Below are positions 1-10,877 of a stretch of 64,000 bases of DNA, piece after piece. The position numbers and the translations under genes are program-made. The DNA lies in contig CM044963.1 of assembly GCA_024516035.1 (NCBI GenBank), positions 18,619,113 to 18,683,112 on the forward strand, written 5' to 3'. This stretch comes from Bactericera cockerelli (taxonomy: Eukaryota > Arthropoda > Insecta > Hemiptera > Triozidae). The notes beneath the pieces were generated by a model. That model did not search any database. It was not told the origin of the DNA and saw only the letters and a list, made by a program, of their open reading frames with translations. Position 1 is the first letter of the stretch. Each line of letters begins with the position of its first letter.

Positions 1-313
1 CTCTGTCTTTTTCTCTACCTTTTTTCTCTCTTCCTCTCTTCTTTCTATTTTCTCTATCTCGCCTTTCTCTCTCTCCATTCTCTCTCTATCTTTCTTTCTA
101 TCCATTCTCTCTCTCCATTCTTTCTCTATATTTCTTTCTATCCATTCTCTCTCTATTCTTCTTTACCCAAAATTTTAGCATTAGCTTAGAGGATGTAATT
201 TATGTAAATGTATAAAAAAATAAATATAAATAAATAAAATGTTCAAAATCAAATCAATTCTCTCTGTCTCTCTCTATCTTTCTCTCCTCTCTCTTTCTCT
301 ATCTGTCTCTCTG

Positions 314-344
<31 letters not shown>

Positions 345-370
345 CCTCTCTCTTTGTCTATCTGTCTCTC
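1..370 (+). repeat. CT-rich simple sequence
   Basis: (CT)n/(CTTT)n tracts. No gene seen to the 81-bp minisatellite at 635. Confidence 0.8.
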
Positions 371-634
371 TCTGTGAAGGGAAAGCCGCAGCTTTGATCT
401 TTTGTACCTGTGAGCCTTGGTCGTTGAATTAGGACACTTTGGAAAGCGATGAGATGGAAAAACAGGGACAGGCCACTCTCCGTCTGTTCCAGAAAATGTT
501 CCGGAAAATGGAATTTGGAAGGAAAGGGAAGGACTGAATTTTCGGGCATTGATGTTAAAGAAATAATTGGTCTTATAATTAAAAACAAGATGGCTGAGTG
601 AGAAATATTTTTCCCCTTTTCGCTCGTTTTTCTC

Positions 635-1010
635 TCATATCTTCTATTTTTTATCCTCTTTTTGCTTTATATCTCTCTGAACCGTGTATTCTATGTCTCT
701 CTTTCTCAGTAGTCAGTGACGTCAGTGTACCTTCTATTTTTTATCCTCTCTTTGCTTTATCTCTCTCTGTACCGTGTATTCTATGTCTCTCGATCTCAGT
801 AATCAGTGTACCTTCTATTTTTTATCCTCTTTTTGTTTTATCTCTCTCTGTACCGTGTTTTCTATGTCTCTCGTTCTCAGTAATCAGTGTACCTTCTATT
901 TTTTATCCTCTTTTTGCTTTATCTCTCTCTGAACCGTGTATTCTATGTCTCTCGTTCTCAGTAGTCAGTGTACCTTCTATTTTTTATCCTCTTTTTGATT
1001 TATTTATTTA
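635..1010 (+). repeat. 81-bp minisatellite, about 4.5 units
   Basis: Units with ACCTTCTATTTTTTATCCTC, ACCGTGTATTCTATGTCTCT and AGTAATCAGTGT. It is followed by (CT)n to 1125. The open frame here is compositional (27-codon unit). Confidence 0.8.
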
Positions 1011-1064
1011 TTATCTCTCCTTGTCTCTCTCTCTCTCTCTCTCTCTTCATCTCTCTTTCTCTCT

Positions 1065-1126
<62 letters not shown>

Positions 1127-1139
1127 ATCGATAAATGTC

Positions 1140-1905
1140 TTTATGCACCGCTGTAGGCCTCAAAACTCAAAGGTTTCAAACATGTTTCCTAACTGGAATG
1201 TGGTTTTTATCTTTTGTTTCTTCCTAAAATACAGGAAAACCAACTGGAATACTAGACTATCGCCCTAACCACTTGACCACCAATGTTTTTGTGTAATAAT
1301 ATATGTACTCTACGAGGGCTGAGATACCAATCTGATTTTGTAAAACTTTATTGTGTTTTATGTATTTATATGTTAAAATGTGTAAATTTAACTGTACAAA
1401 TAAAGGCTATTTATGAGTATTTACATTACATGTACTTTACAGTGTACATGTTTGCATACTATTTTGTGTAGAAACCTTTAAACATAGGCTCTGAATAGTC
1501 TGAATTCATAAAGGTTTGGGGTATAGTTCCTTTGTCCAACCGTCCTGCTCCGGTGGGTACAATATTTTCCTGCCAACATATTGGTGGCACCAGGGGAATT
1601 CGTGGGGAATTCACATGTTCTAGGACCAGAGGTATTATTTGTTTCATGTTCCTGTGATAGAAAATATTTTCTGATTAAATTGAACATAATGCACTATAAT
1701 CCTGTTTTCACAAAGTTAGCCCAAATATAGCCCAGGGAAGGGGCAAAAACGTCATATTTCTGAAATTTTACTCACATCACGTTATTGTATACTGTCTTTT
1801 TGTGAACTCTAGAATGGAAAATGCAAGAGTGACATAGGGCCAAACTATGAAACAGGAATAGATTTAATCTAAGTGGACACTATCCCTTAACACGCCTTAT
1901 TTTAT
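1140..1905. other. No recognisable feature
   Basis: AT-rich unique sequence. A short motif GAAACAGGAATAGATTTAAT near 1850 recurs near 12550, suggesting a MITE remnant. Nothing else supported. Confidence 0.5.
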
Positions 1906-1907
1906 TT

Positions 1908-2025
1908 ATAAACAATTGAATCAAGCTTTATTTACATTTTTTTTATATATACAATGAACATGGTAATAAGTTAAGAAATAAATATAAGTCCGCCGCCTTA
2001 TCGATCAAGCTGCTGAGGTCGGTGA
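1908..2025 (-). mobile_element. Family I fragment joined to family H head
   Basis: ATCAAGCTTTATTTACAT and ACAATGAACATGGTAATAAG recur at 9118-9180 (family I). They join directly to a family H head fragment (GTCCGCCGCCTTATCGATC) at 1988-2025. Confidence 0.5.
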
Positions 2026-2111
2026 CAATACTTATATTACTTATGCAGTGGTTAGTGGTTACCTTCCACTAAATTTTCTATTATTATTATTACAATCATA
2101 GTCAGGTAATA

Positions 2112-2200
2112 AATCAGTATAAATCAGTATAAAAAGAAAAGTGAGAAGTTGTACTAGATGTACATGAATAACAGAACATACCTGGACAGCTGTTTCGAGC
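2112..2200 (-). mobile_element. Family K fragment with partial hammerhead
   Basis: The minus strand keeps GCTC, GAAA, the palindrome CAGCTG, TC and CAGGTATG, that is the 3' half of the hammerhead core with the better stem I partner. The CTGATGA half is lost; an AT-rich run replaces it. Confidence 0.6.
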
Positions 2201-2869
2201 TTTTTTTTTATATTGATAGATAGATATTGGTAGATAAAGAAAGATGAGGTTGGGGATTGAAGAAACTAACTTTTAAAAGTGAGAGAGAGAGGAGATAAAA
2301 TAAAAAGAGAAAAGGTAGAGAGAGAGAGAGATTAACGGCTTATGAATAATAGCCGTCAGCATCTCTAGGGCGCAATCAGCGTGTCCATCAGCCAATCAGC
2401 ACTGAATCAGCAAGACCTGACTCAGTGGAGCTTTCATGCAGCATAATTGGAAAAGATTAATCCGCTGGAACGGGGAAAGAGGGGCGCAAATATGGAGGAG
2501 ATCCTATTTTTCAAGAGATAGGAAATAGTTTTTTATAGGTGGTTTTAACTTTATTTACGGTTCATGGGTTGTTAATTACATTAAAAAAAAACCTTATTTC
2601 TTCCATCCTAGGGGCAGGAAGTGGCCTTTTAAGACCCTTTAAATTAGAAGAGGCTTTTTTAGCATTAATGAAGTATTAATTTAAGTTTGAATTAATTATT
2701 TGTGGTGAAGCAAAAGGCTTTTCACAATAACTTTTCTTTTATTAAATAATGCATTTTATATTTATTTTCAATCCAATAATGATAGATAGGTAGGTAATCT
2801 TTAGCCACTAAAGTTTAATGGAACGTAATTGTCAGGCTAAGTTAATGGTCAAAACATTTTCAACTAACC

Positions 2870-3165
2870 CTCCCTATCTCTTAACCGTAGTCTGGCTGGG
2901 GGTCATTAAACAGTAAGAAGACCAGTGTCTCGCTAGAGGACTATAAACAGAAAACTGACTAGCCAACCCTTACAAGCCAGGCTAGCTTGTAGTTTCCTAT
3001 GGGTTTAATGGCTTATAAAGAAAAGTCCAAGTCCTCATGATGCGATGGTTGATCGCACATAGAAGTATGTGGTTCAGGACGAGCTAACTTTGAAATACAG
3101 TTGGCTGGAGATCATCACTCACCCTTCCAGCTGTAGCCAAGGTGGCTACAACAACAACATCTCTT
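2870..3165 (-). repeat. Dispersed repeat family D
   Basis: The reverse complement shares TGTAGCCACCTTGGCTACAG, GATCAACCATCGC and TTGGCTAGTCAGTTT with 7430-7615. It ends in a (GTT)n run. It may be a retroposon; no head was recognised. Confidence 0.55.
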
Positions 3166-3171
3166 AACCTT

Positions 3172-3355
3172 CTAATAATTCCGCCACTGGTCATTACTCA
3201 ATCAAGTAGCTACTCATTTCTCCTCACGAGGTGACTGAACCTCAGCAACTTAAGTACAGAAAAGAGAAGAAATTTCTACTCAGCTGGGATTCGAAGATTT
3301 CGAAGTGGTCAAAGTAGTCAAACATCTTACACCACTCGGCCATTCTGACCTCTTT
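3172..3355 (-). mobile_element. Family C-related SINE fragment
   Basis: The minus strand contains GAGGAGAAATGAGTAGCTAC, ACCAGTGGCGGAATTA and a tRNA-like head near GGCCGAGTGGTGTAAGATG. It is diverged from the other C copies. Confidence 0.55.
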
Positions 3356-3513
3356 GTTGCTTTAATAAGAAGTGCTCAATCTTTTTTCACTAAAGGCGCT
3401 TTAACTTGGTTTTTGCAAGTCGTTCGCGCCAGTTCCGCTAAAACTTCATTTTAAATGGAGTAAGTTGTGCTGGAAGTACATTCAGAATATTCAAGCAATC
3501 TACTTATTTTAAA

Positions 3514-4580
3514 CAGGTGAAATAGAAAAGTGATGACTGTATGAGAAGTGTTGCAAAGTGTTGGGAAACAATGTTTCAGGTGAAATAGAAAAGTGATGAC
3601 TGTATGAGAAGTGTTGCAAAGTGTTGGGAAACAATGTTTCAGGTGAAATAGAAAAGTGATGACTGTATGAGAAGTGTTGCAAAGTGTTGGGAAACAATGT
3701 TTCAGGTGAAATAGAAAAGTGATGACTGTATGAGAAGTGTTGCAAAGTGTTGGGAAACAATGTTTCAGGTGAAATAGAAAAGTGATGACTGTATGAGAAG
3801 TGTTGCAAAGTGTTGGGAAACAATGTTTCAGGTGAAATAGAAAAGTGATGACTGTATGAGAAGTGTTGCAAAGTGTTGGGAAACAATGTTTCAGGTGAAA
3901 TAGAAAAGTGATGACTGTATGAGAAGTGTTGCAAAGTGTTGGGAAACAATGTTTCAGGTGAAATAGAAAAGTGATGACTGTATGAGAAGTGTTGCAAAGT
4001 GTTGGGAAACAATGTTTCAGGTGAAATAGAAAAGTGATGACTGTATGAGAAGTGTTGCAAAGTGTTGGGAAACAATGTTTCAGGTGAAATAGAAAAGTGA
4101 TGACTGTATGAGAAGTGTTGCAAAGTGTTGGGAAACAATGTTTCAGGTGAAATAGAAAAGTGATGACTGTATGAGAAGTGTTGCAAAGTGTTGGGAAACA
4201 ATGTTTCAGGTGAAATAGAAAAGTGATGACTGTATGAGAAGTGTTGCAAAGTGTTGGGAAACAATGTTTCAGGTGAAATAGAAAAGTGATGACTGTATGA
4301 GAAGTGTTGCAAAGTGTTGGGAAACAATGTTTCAGGTGAAATAGAAAAGTGATGACTGTATGAGAAGTGTTGCAAAGTGTTGGGAAACAATGTTTCAGGT
4401 GAAATAGAAAAGTGATGACTGTATGAGAAGTGTTGCAAAGTGTTGGGAAACAATGTTTCAGGTGAAATAGAAAAGTGATGACTGTATGAGAAGTGTTGCA
4501 AAGTGTTGGGAAACAATGTTTCAGGTGAAATAGAAAAGTGATGACTGTAATGAAAAGTGTTGGGAAACAATGTTTCAGTC
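3514..4580 (+). repeat. 63-bp satellite array, 17 units
   Basis: CAGGTGAAATAGAAAAGTG starts every 63 bp from 3514 to 4522 with no indel and almost no substitution; the last unit is shortened. Because 63 is 21 codons, the minus strand is open for 380 codons (repeating SYSHHFSISPETLFPNTLQ), but no start context, splice link or family supports a protein. Confidence 0.93.
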
Positions 4581-4608
4581 CATGGGATTAGATTATTATT
4601 ATAATTAT

Positions 4609-4805
4609 CTAAATACTTTATTATTATATTAAAAAGACATAATATGTGCACGTACAGTACAACTAATTACTAGAAAAATTTAAAAATAGAAAAAATACCT
4701 ACAAACTATAAAAAAAGGAAAGAAATAGATTAATAAATATACACTGGTGGCCTAAGGAAAGGGCGGGGTTATTACCTGTGGCAATCTCTTCCACCCAACC
4801 CTTTC
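4609..4805 (-). mobile_element. Family A retroposon
   Basis: Minus strand: GGGTTGGGTGGAAGAGATTG, a stem of GCC/GGT type (ATTACC/GGCAAT), CCCGCCCTTTCC, AT-rich body, AATAAAG-like end. It lies upstream of the (CT)n tract before exon 1. Confidence 0.7.
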
Positions 4806-4880
4806 ATGTTGTTGGATTCTACAGGAAAGCGGAGCATGAAACGCCTCGCAATGCTGCGAAACAAAATGTTGCACTCTCAG

Positions 4881-4881
<1 letters not shown>

Positions 4882-4917
<36 letters not shown>

Positions 4918-4946
4918 TCTCTCTCTCCCTCCCTCCCTCCCTCTCC

Positions 4947-5011
<65 letters not shown>
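4882..5011 (+). repeat. (CT)n microsatellite before exon 1
   Basis: 130 bp of almost pure CT with CCCT interruptions, ending 150 bp upstream of the exon-1 acceptor. Confidence 0.9.
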
Positions 5012-5014
<3 letters not shown>

Positions 5015-5161
5015 TGTTTTTCTTGTGTATAAGTATTTTAATTTTAATGTATTTTGTATTTATAATTTTATTATGTAACATACAAACAATTTGAATAAAT
5101 TGAAATATATTAAAAAAAAAAAAAAAAAGATCCTTATGAAACACCTGTTCTGTCCCCACAG

Positions 5162-5443
5162 GTCTCCTGTTTCACCGCGCCATCCTGATGAGCGGTTCGT
5201 CTCTCAGTCCGTGGGCCTTGGTTCGAGACCCGGCCCGCTACGCCCGCCAAGTGGCCCAGCACGCCTCCTGTCCCCAGGATCTGACCCACACCGAGTTGCT
5301 CAAGTGCCTGCGAGAGAAACCTCTGGAGCTGCTGCTGAGCACGCCCGTGGCGGCCCCCGAGTTCACGACGGCCTTCGGCCCCAGCATCGATGGCGTCATC
5401 ATCGACACCGGCCTCAGTGAAACGCGGCCCTCCAATAATAAAG
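5162..5443 (+). CDS. Nlg: Neuroligin, internal exon 1 of 5 in window
   Basis: This exon encodes part of the cholinesterase-like ectodomain of neuroligin, a postsynaptic adhesion protein that binds neurexin. The polypyrimidine/CAG acceptor ends at 5161. The first codon is split (one base in an upstream exon outside the window) and is followed by FHRAILMSGSSLSPWALV, a neuroligin signature. Two cysteines (QHASCP and LLKCLRE, 12 residues apart) match the loop cysteine pair of the family. FTTAFGPSIDGVIID is typical of insect neuroligins. The donor AAG/GTACGA leaves phase 1 and joins the next exon as a GAT codon. The exon is GC-rich against AT-rich flanks. The nucleophile-elbow region is upstream of the window, so whether the catalytic serine is lost cannot be read here. 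A (CT)n tract lies 150 bp upstream. Confidence 0.93.
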
Positions 5444-5471
5444 GTACGAGTACATGTTTTATAGTACAGTG

Positions 5472-5610
5472 GTAATTACTTCAGAGCACTTTACCTTTAC
5501 ATCCATGCCATTCCGGAAACGGAAAATCTCGGTTAGAAATTTCCGTTCCGGCCGGGATTCGAACCCGCAACCTTCGGGTCAGCAACCAATGCTCTTAACC
5601 ACTGAGCCAC
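5472..5610 (-). mobile_element. tRNA-headed SINE, family O
   Basis: The minus strand reads CCGTGGCTCAGTGGTTAAG (box A) and GCGGGTTCGAATCCCGG (box B), followed by a body with CCGTTTCCGGAATGGCATGG. It lies 28 bp after the neuroligin exon-1 donor. Related fragments are at 7655-7757 and 58845-58895. Confidence 0.7.
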
Positions 5611-5790
5611 GGAGGTCGGTGATTCTAGAGATTCCAGAGGTCGCGGGTTTGAAACCCAACCTGGACATGACATGTTAGCCTCCCATTTGGGATTTTTACC
5701 ACATAATAAAACGCTTGGGCTTACTGCTAGTATAATGGGGCTTGATAGTCCCAATTGGGCAGTATAAATAAGGCGATATTATTTTTCTTT
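5611..5790 (+). mobile_element. Family B copy fused to family O
   Basis: The family B body, from AGGTCGGTGATTCTAGAG to GGCGATATTATT, directly abuts the head end of a minus-strand family O element (5472-5610). The first part of the B head is missing. Confidence 0.7.
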
Positions 5791-5934
5791 ATCTGTATAC
5801 CTAGGTATAATTATTTTAGAAGCTAAAGCTAAAAAATTACCTGAAGCTACAACTTTCACTCTATGTAGAACGAGGGAAATAAGGAATGTCACATCTACAA
5901 ACAACTTTGGTTATTCTTGTGGAAAGTCCTTTTA

Positions 5935-6060
5935 GCTGGTACGATTTCCAGCAAATGGAGGATAATACCTCCGTCGTAATCCAGGACGTTAAATCATATA
6001 GAATCTTTGGCGTTAAGCAGAGTATCCAGTTATTGTAAAAATGTGCAGCTTGAACAATGA
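5935..6060 (+). mobile_element. Family F tail fragment
   Basis: GCTGGTACGATTTCCAGC, ATGGAGGATAATACCTCCG and the GACGTTAAAT end match the 3' half of family F. The copy is decayed and has no head. Confidence 0.55.
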
Positions 6061-6430
6061 ACAACGTCGACCCTGCTTGAGCGGGATAAGATCATAAGAC
6101 AGAGTAAAAGAAGAAAACTTGTGGAAAGTCTTTGGATGAGATTTATTTTTCGACTGAGAAAATATTTGGATGCCCTTATTTTAAACCTAAGTAAATAAAT
6201 TTGCATGAGCGCCGTTAAATTAATAATGCAATGCAAATGATTGGAGTTAATAATGGTTTTGATGAAGTTATTATATTTTGGTGACAACGTCGCAATGGCG
6301 TCGCTGCATTCAACTAACAAGATGACTTTAACAATCTTGATAAACGGACCATTTTTTTTATTTATTTTTTTTTTAATCACAAAGGCAACCAGTTTCGAGA
6401 GGTCTTTACTGAACACAACAATTTCTCATT

Positions 6431-6655
6431 CCTTAATAATAAAAGTACCCTTTAGTGGAAGTTATCCACCCGTTGAGATTAATGCTTAAATCATTTTCTA
6501 CCAGCTAACCCTCAGAGTCTTACTGTTAAATGGTCACAAACTCAAATATATGAGGAATAATTTTATTCATGCACTGGGTAGAATTCGAACCAACGGATCC
6601 CTAAGCCACCTGGATTACCAGACTAGCGCGTTATCCACGAGACTACCAGTGCACA
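6431..6655 (-). mobile_element. tRNA-headed SINE, family G
   Basis: Reverse copy with TTTAGTGGAAGTTATCCACC, GATTCGAACC-like box B (reverse) and ACTACCAGTGCA at the head end. Confidence 0.7.
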
Positions 6656-7429
6656 TAGAGGAAAAGGAGGTTACGAATGTCCAAAAACATATTTTACTCG
6701 TATGCACAATGCATATAGAAATAAATAAATTCCGAGTATTTATATTTCTCACAAAAGCGAACACAATACTTTGGTTATCTAAAGATATTGCACTCGGAAG
6801 TAATGAAGTCTCAAAGGGTTCCACTCCATAACCAGAAAGAGACAGTCCTTTCTTATGAGAAAATTCTTTACCAGTAAAAAGTTAGTTCTAACTTTTTCTC
6901 AATGTTCTTAGAAAAAGTCATCTTGTAAAATTATGCACTTTGGATCTTTTATCTGCCAACAGGATGATAAAGTTGTTCTTCTATATTTTGCAACTTCCTT
7001 TTCCTGCAAGAAAAAAATACTTTGCAACTTTTCTTAAGTATGACAAAGTTGCTCCTCTGTTGGCAATGTTAATAGCTATGTAAAAGTTAGGGACAATACT
7101 TAAATTAACTGTGAGTTTCATTATGTACAATTGTACATAATATAATTTTAATCTGTGTAGTTTCTATGCATTTATTACATAGAAACTATATGAAAGGACA
7201 TAATAGGAGCCTATAGTACTTAGTTTTTGGTCATAGAGACCCGAAACGATCACCATAGCGATACGTACTATGTGTATAACTATTAAGTTCATAATAAATA
7301 AAACAATATTTCTATCTATATCTATCTATCTATTTGGAACAGTTCTTTTGAGCTTTTCTCAAACCAGGTTCTGAATCCAATCTTAATGAATAAAAACGAT
7401 AAAATTAACAACAATTAAATACCAAAAAC

Positions 7430-7615
7430 CATTTGTTGTTGTTGTTGTTGTTGTGACCAGCTTGGCTACAGCTGATGGTCTCAAACCAAATTAAGTGAAA
7501 AATTGGCTCGTTCTAAACCACAGATTTCTATAAATTGTGATCAACCATCGTGAGAACCGTCGGGAAACTGCCAGCCGCCTGGCTTGCTAGGATTGGCTAG
7601 TCTGTTTACTGTTCA
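7430..7615 (+). repeat. Dispersed repeat family D, second copy
   Basis: (GTT)n, GACCAGCTTGGCTACAGCTG, GTGATCAACCATCGTGAG and GATTGGCTAGTCTGTTTACT. Homologous to 2870-3165 in opposite orientation. Confidence 0.55.
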
Positions 7616-7654
7616 TAATTACCTTTTTTAACAATTGCTCTTTAAAAAAAGGTA

Positions 7655-7975
7655 ATTGTGCACCGGAATCGCTTTTGCATTACTTCAGGGCAAAACTCGG
7701 TCAGAATTTTCCGCTCCGACCAGGATTCAAACCCACAACCTCCGGCTCAGTAACCAATTTTTTTTTTTTTGTTTTTAGAAACTCTTTATTAGTAGAACAG
7801 ATATACAGACAAATAATGGTAAAAATTAAATATAAAATTGACAATATTAATAATATAAACGAGAGAAAAAAAAAAACAAAATATATTTTTGTGTCCTAAA
7901 CTAAAGGGCGGGGTTATTGCCTATGGCAATCACTTCCACCCAACTCTTGTCAACCAATGAGCTGAACTGTCCTAT
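7655..7975 (-). mobile_element. Family O copy interrupted by family A
   Basis: The O-like sequence at 7665-7757 resumes at 7952-7975. Between them is a family A retroposon (7759-7951) flanked by a direct repeat AACCAAT at 7752-7758 and 7952-7958, which looks like its target duplication. Confidence 0.65.
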
Positions 7976-8003
7976 ATCGCGACAAATAACCATTATTTTC
8001 TTT

Positions 8004-8150
8004 CTCAGTAGCTTCATCGATAATGCGGCGTACTTGTAACCTGGAGGTCGGTGGTTCAAGTCCCGGTTTCAGCGTAGATTTGGTAAAGCGAGTTTGAGTA
8101 GTTGTAATATCACGAAAGTGATTGACACAAATATGAAAACTTTAAAATAA
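8004..8150 (+). mobile_element. tRNA-headed SINE, family H
   Basis: TCAGTAGCTTCATCGATAA (box A region), GGAGGTCGGTGGTTCAAGTC (box B) and GCGAGTTTGAGTAGTTGT, TATCACGAAAGTGATT identify family H. The head is similar in layout to a tRNA; the parent tRNA is not certain. Confidence 0.7.
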
Positions 8151-8185
8151 CCATTATTCTCTGACTTTTCCACCCTCTTGCGTAG

Positions 8186-8465
8186 ATTCCCACAGCGCAT
8201 ACGACTACCACACCCAGGGCAGCCCGGGCCGGCCCTCCCCGGAGAACATCAACGAAGCCATCGCGGCCGGAGGCTACGGCAACGCGGTGCTGTCGAATCC
8301 TCTCGCCAAGAAGGCGATGGTGAGCAAGCTGACGCGCTACGAGCTGCTACTGGGCGTGGTCAAGGCGGAGGCGTTCTTCACCTTCACCGGGGACGACATT
8401 CAGTACGGCATCGAGCCCGACCGGCGGTCCAAGATACTACGGACCTTCGTGAAGAATACTTACAG
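8186..8465 (+). CDS. Nlg: Neuroligin, exon 2 of 5
   Basis: The acceptor is TTGCGTAG and the first two bases complete an Asp codon with the previous exon. The translation begins DSHSAYDYHTQGS, a variable insect-type insert, and continues with YELLLGVVKAEAFFTF. That segment corresponds to the conserved LGV..GE.L.F segment of carboxylesterase-like proteins. The exon ends FVKNTY plus two bases of an Arg codon, with donor CAG/GTGAGA (phase 2). The second half aligns by eye with vertebrate and insect neuroligins. The Pro/Gly/Ala-rich first 30 residues are less conserved. The donor is followed only 5 bases later by a 19-bp direct repeat that flanks a composite retroposon (8490-8948). Confidence 0.92.
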
Positions 8466-8489
8466 GTGAGATCATAGCTGGGCATCTCA

Positions 8490-8948
8490 AAGGGTTGGGT
8501 AGAAGAGATTGCCATAGACAATGACCCCGCCCTTTAGTTAGGACATATGTTTTCAAATATTTTGTATTCTTTTTCATTTTTATTGTATATATTATTTTTT
8601 TCATTTTTTCACTGTTAAAATTATTATTTATATAATAATAATCATATAGTAGTCACTGTGGCAGAGTGAGTTAGCGCGCTAGGCTTTGCACACATGGTGA
8701 CCTGGGAGGATTTTTTCTGCTCTGTACTTGGGTCTTCGGGGTCCACTCATACATCGTGAGGAAAAATGAGTAGTTACTTGTATGAGTAACGACCAGTGGC
8801 CGCATTACCAGAGTAAAAAGAAATTAATGTAATAGAATAATTCGAAAAGTACAGGAGGCTCTTAGTCATGCTGCGCTACCCACAAAAATTGTGAAGAGGC
8901 CTTGTACTACACCACAAAGAAAATCATACATACATACTTACTTACTTA
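8490..8948 (+). mobile_element. Composite family A + family C insertion with 19-bp target repeat
   Basis: Family A (8490-8640, beginning AAGGGTTGGGTAGAAGAG) is followed by a family C SINE (8648-8948). The composite is bracketed by a perfect 19-bp direct repeat, ATCATAGCTGGGCATCTCA, at 8471-8489 and 8949-8967. The left repeat begins 5 bases into the intron, so the insertion is next to the exon-2 donor. Confidence 0.75.
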
Positions 8949-9114
8949 ATCATAGCTGGGCATCTCATGTAAAGCACCTCCTCAATAGAAAATGGCGGAA
9001 ACCATATGCTATTAGCACGGTGTCCCCATTTTCTATTGAGGCAGTTTTTTTTATTTAAAATGTACAAATGAAATGTTTTTTAATAGAGAAATAGTAGAGC
9101 TCGCTTTATAAACA

Positions 9115-9265
9115 TTTGGATCAAGCTTTATTTACATCTTTTATATACAATGAACATAGTAACAAGTTAGAAATAAATATAAACAAAGCCTGATCAAGGG
9201 TGGTGATAATGCCTTCGGCATTCTCCTCGCTTTGCATGCTTTTACTCTGAGGCATGGTATTCAAA
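9115..9265 (-). mobile_element. Family I retroposon fragment
   Basis: Shares ATCAAGCTTTATTTACAT and CAATGAACATAGTAACAAG with 1915-1975. It has a short GATAATGCCTTCGGCATTCTC hairpin like the stem of family A. A + strand relative with AATAAAGTG and an A-rich end is at 37635-37810. Confidence 0.5.
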
Positions 9266-9297
9266 ACAGCGTTCGAATTTCCCCTTTAGGTGAGTGT

Positions 9298-9440
9298 CCT
9301 ACCTCACTAGCTTGATCAGTAAGGCGGTGGACTTCTAATCCCAGGAGGTCGGTGGTTCATGTCCCACGTTCAGCAAAGAACTAGCTAAGCAAGTTTGCGT
9401 AGTTGTGATGTCACGAGAGATTTAAACAAATACCTATGAT
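9298..9440 (+). mobile_element. tRNA-headed SINE, family H, diverged
   Basis: CACTAGCTTGATCAGTAAGG and AGGTCGGTGGTTCATGTCCC, followed by AGTTTGCGTAGTTGTGATG. Confidence 0.65.
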
Positions 9441-9866
9441 ATATATATTTAAAAAAAAACCTAATAGTGTTTTTTTTTTCTTCTTTAAATTTCACCGGTA
9501 TTCCACTTAGTTTAACATTTTCATTCTCAACTTTGCGATACATTTTGTGTCGCATTTTCTTTCAAATTCGAATGGGAAATGTTGCAAATCGTTGCGAAGC
9601 AATGTTGAGTTAGTGAGTTTTGATCTCATTTCATTCTAAAAGTTTAATGAAATTTTATGGAACGCTGCGAGGCAAAATGTTGCACGCCGTGTCATTCTGG
9701 TGAAGTAGGTGAGGAGACCTTCAAATGAAGATTCGGACTGAAAAAGGCATGCATTAGATATAGTCTGCGCAGTTATAATCTGCGCAGTTCCTGTTTGCCG
9801 AGAACCACTCTAGTGGCAGACCGAGGGGTGGTGCAAGTTTTAAGTAGTACATGACCAGTGATGCAT

Positions 9867-10045
9867 TTTTTATTTTTATTTTATTTATTTACACTTTATT
9901 AGATAATAGGACATATGCAATACAAATAATTACAAACGAAAATACAATATAAAAAATAAAAAATAAAAAAATAAAGAAAAAAAAAAAAATATATACATAA
10001 TATATGTCCTAACTAAAGGGCGGGGTTATTGACTTAGGCAATAGA
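9867..10045 (-). mobile_element. Family A retroposon
   Basis: T-rich left end with CTTTATTAGATAATAGGACAT and right-hand GTCCTAACTAAAGGGCGGGG. The stem is partly altered (TTGACTTAGGCAAT). Confidence 0.7.
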
Positions 10046-10049
10046 CAAA

Positions 10050-10340
10050 AGAGACTAGACCATAAGTGAATGCACACAAATCAGACCTTGCCACATGCAC
10101 TCTGATAATACAGAGAAGGAGATAGAGAAAGGAGTGTAAGGGGGAGAGAAAAAAGACAGTAAATAAAAGGAATTGCGGTAAAAATTGACTCCTTAGAAGG
10201 GGATGGAAGAAACATTTCGAAGGGAACTAGCAAAAGAAAAAAGAATGAGAGAGAGAGAGAGAGGGGGAGAGAGGGAAAGAGGAGGAAGTACAGAGAGACT
10301 TATATTAAGTAAGACAAAAGAAATAAAAAGAAAGGCCTGT
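10050..10340 (-). repeat. Purine-rich tract
   Basis: GAGA-rich stretch with no supported gene. Confidence 0.6.
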
Positions 10341-10544
10341 ATAAATTCCGGAAACCATGGAATTTGTATTTGACGTTTCATTATCTTCTCTTCTTCTCTT
10401 CAGTTTTCTCTTTACTCTCTGTTACCTATCAGGTTTAAAAAGTATTGTAATGGGTCACTCTTTATGAAATTGAGCTGGTAACCTTTCTGGACAAATCAGG
10501 CGCCCCTGATTTCAAAAAATGATTTCTATTGAAGAACCCGTGTC

Positions 10545-10877
10545 CGTGCGATAGATATTGATACCTAATTCTCGGTGGTGAGAGGATTATATGGACGCCC
10601 TGATCCAATGTTTAGGCTCCCTTCATGTTCATTGATTCTATTTGGTTTTAACGTCTTGACTTGAGGTAGACAGGACGGGAGTTCTACCCTCCATTCGCTG
10701 GGAATCGTACCAGCTACCCACGTTAACCTCACCTAGTCTGGGTAGGGCCGGAATTGCCAGCCTCACATTTTCGGAAGGAACAGAATTTTCTGTGCAAAAA
10801 GTCTGCTCCAACCGAGAATCGAACTGAGGCTCGTTGGACTACAGGCAGTAGTCACAACCGTTACGCCACAGACTTCT
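10545..10877 (-). mobile_element. tRNA-headed SINE, family F
   Basis: The minus-strand head has box A-like GTGGCGTAACGGTTGTGAC and box B-like GTTCGATTC. The core contains AGGCTGGCAATTCCGGCCC, GGTGAGGTTAACGTGGGTAG and GCGAATGGAGGGTA, then GACGTTAAAACCAAATAGAA. The core and tail are shared with the 5S-headed family E. Confidence 0.75.

Noticed and set aside
3514..4580. CRISPR-like array
   Set aside because: Direct tandem repeats without unique spacers, in a eukaryotic genome; the same applies to 22255-22640 and 37366-37572.
3509..4651. 380-codon minus-strand open frame of perfect 21-residue repeats
   Set aside because: It exists because the 63-bp satellite unit is divisible by three and lacks stops; no homology, promoter or splice support.
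8178..8477. Alternative-frame open reading over exon 2
   Set aside because: The Arg/Pro/Gly-rich frame is a shadow of the neuroligin frame in GC-rich coding sequence.
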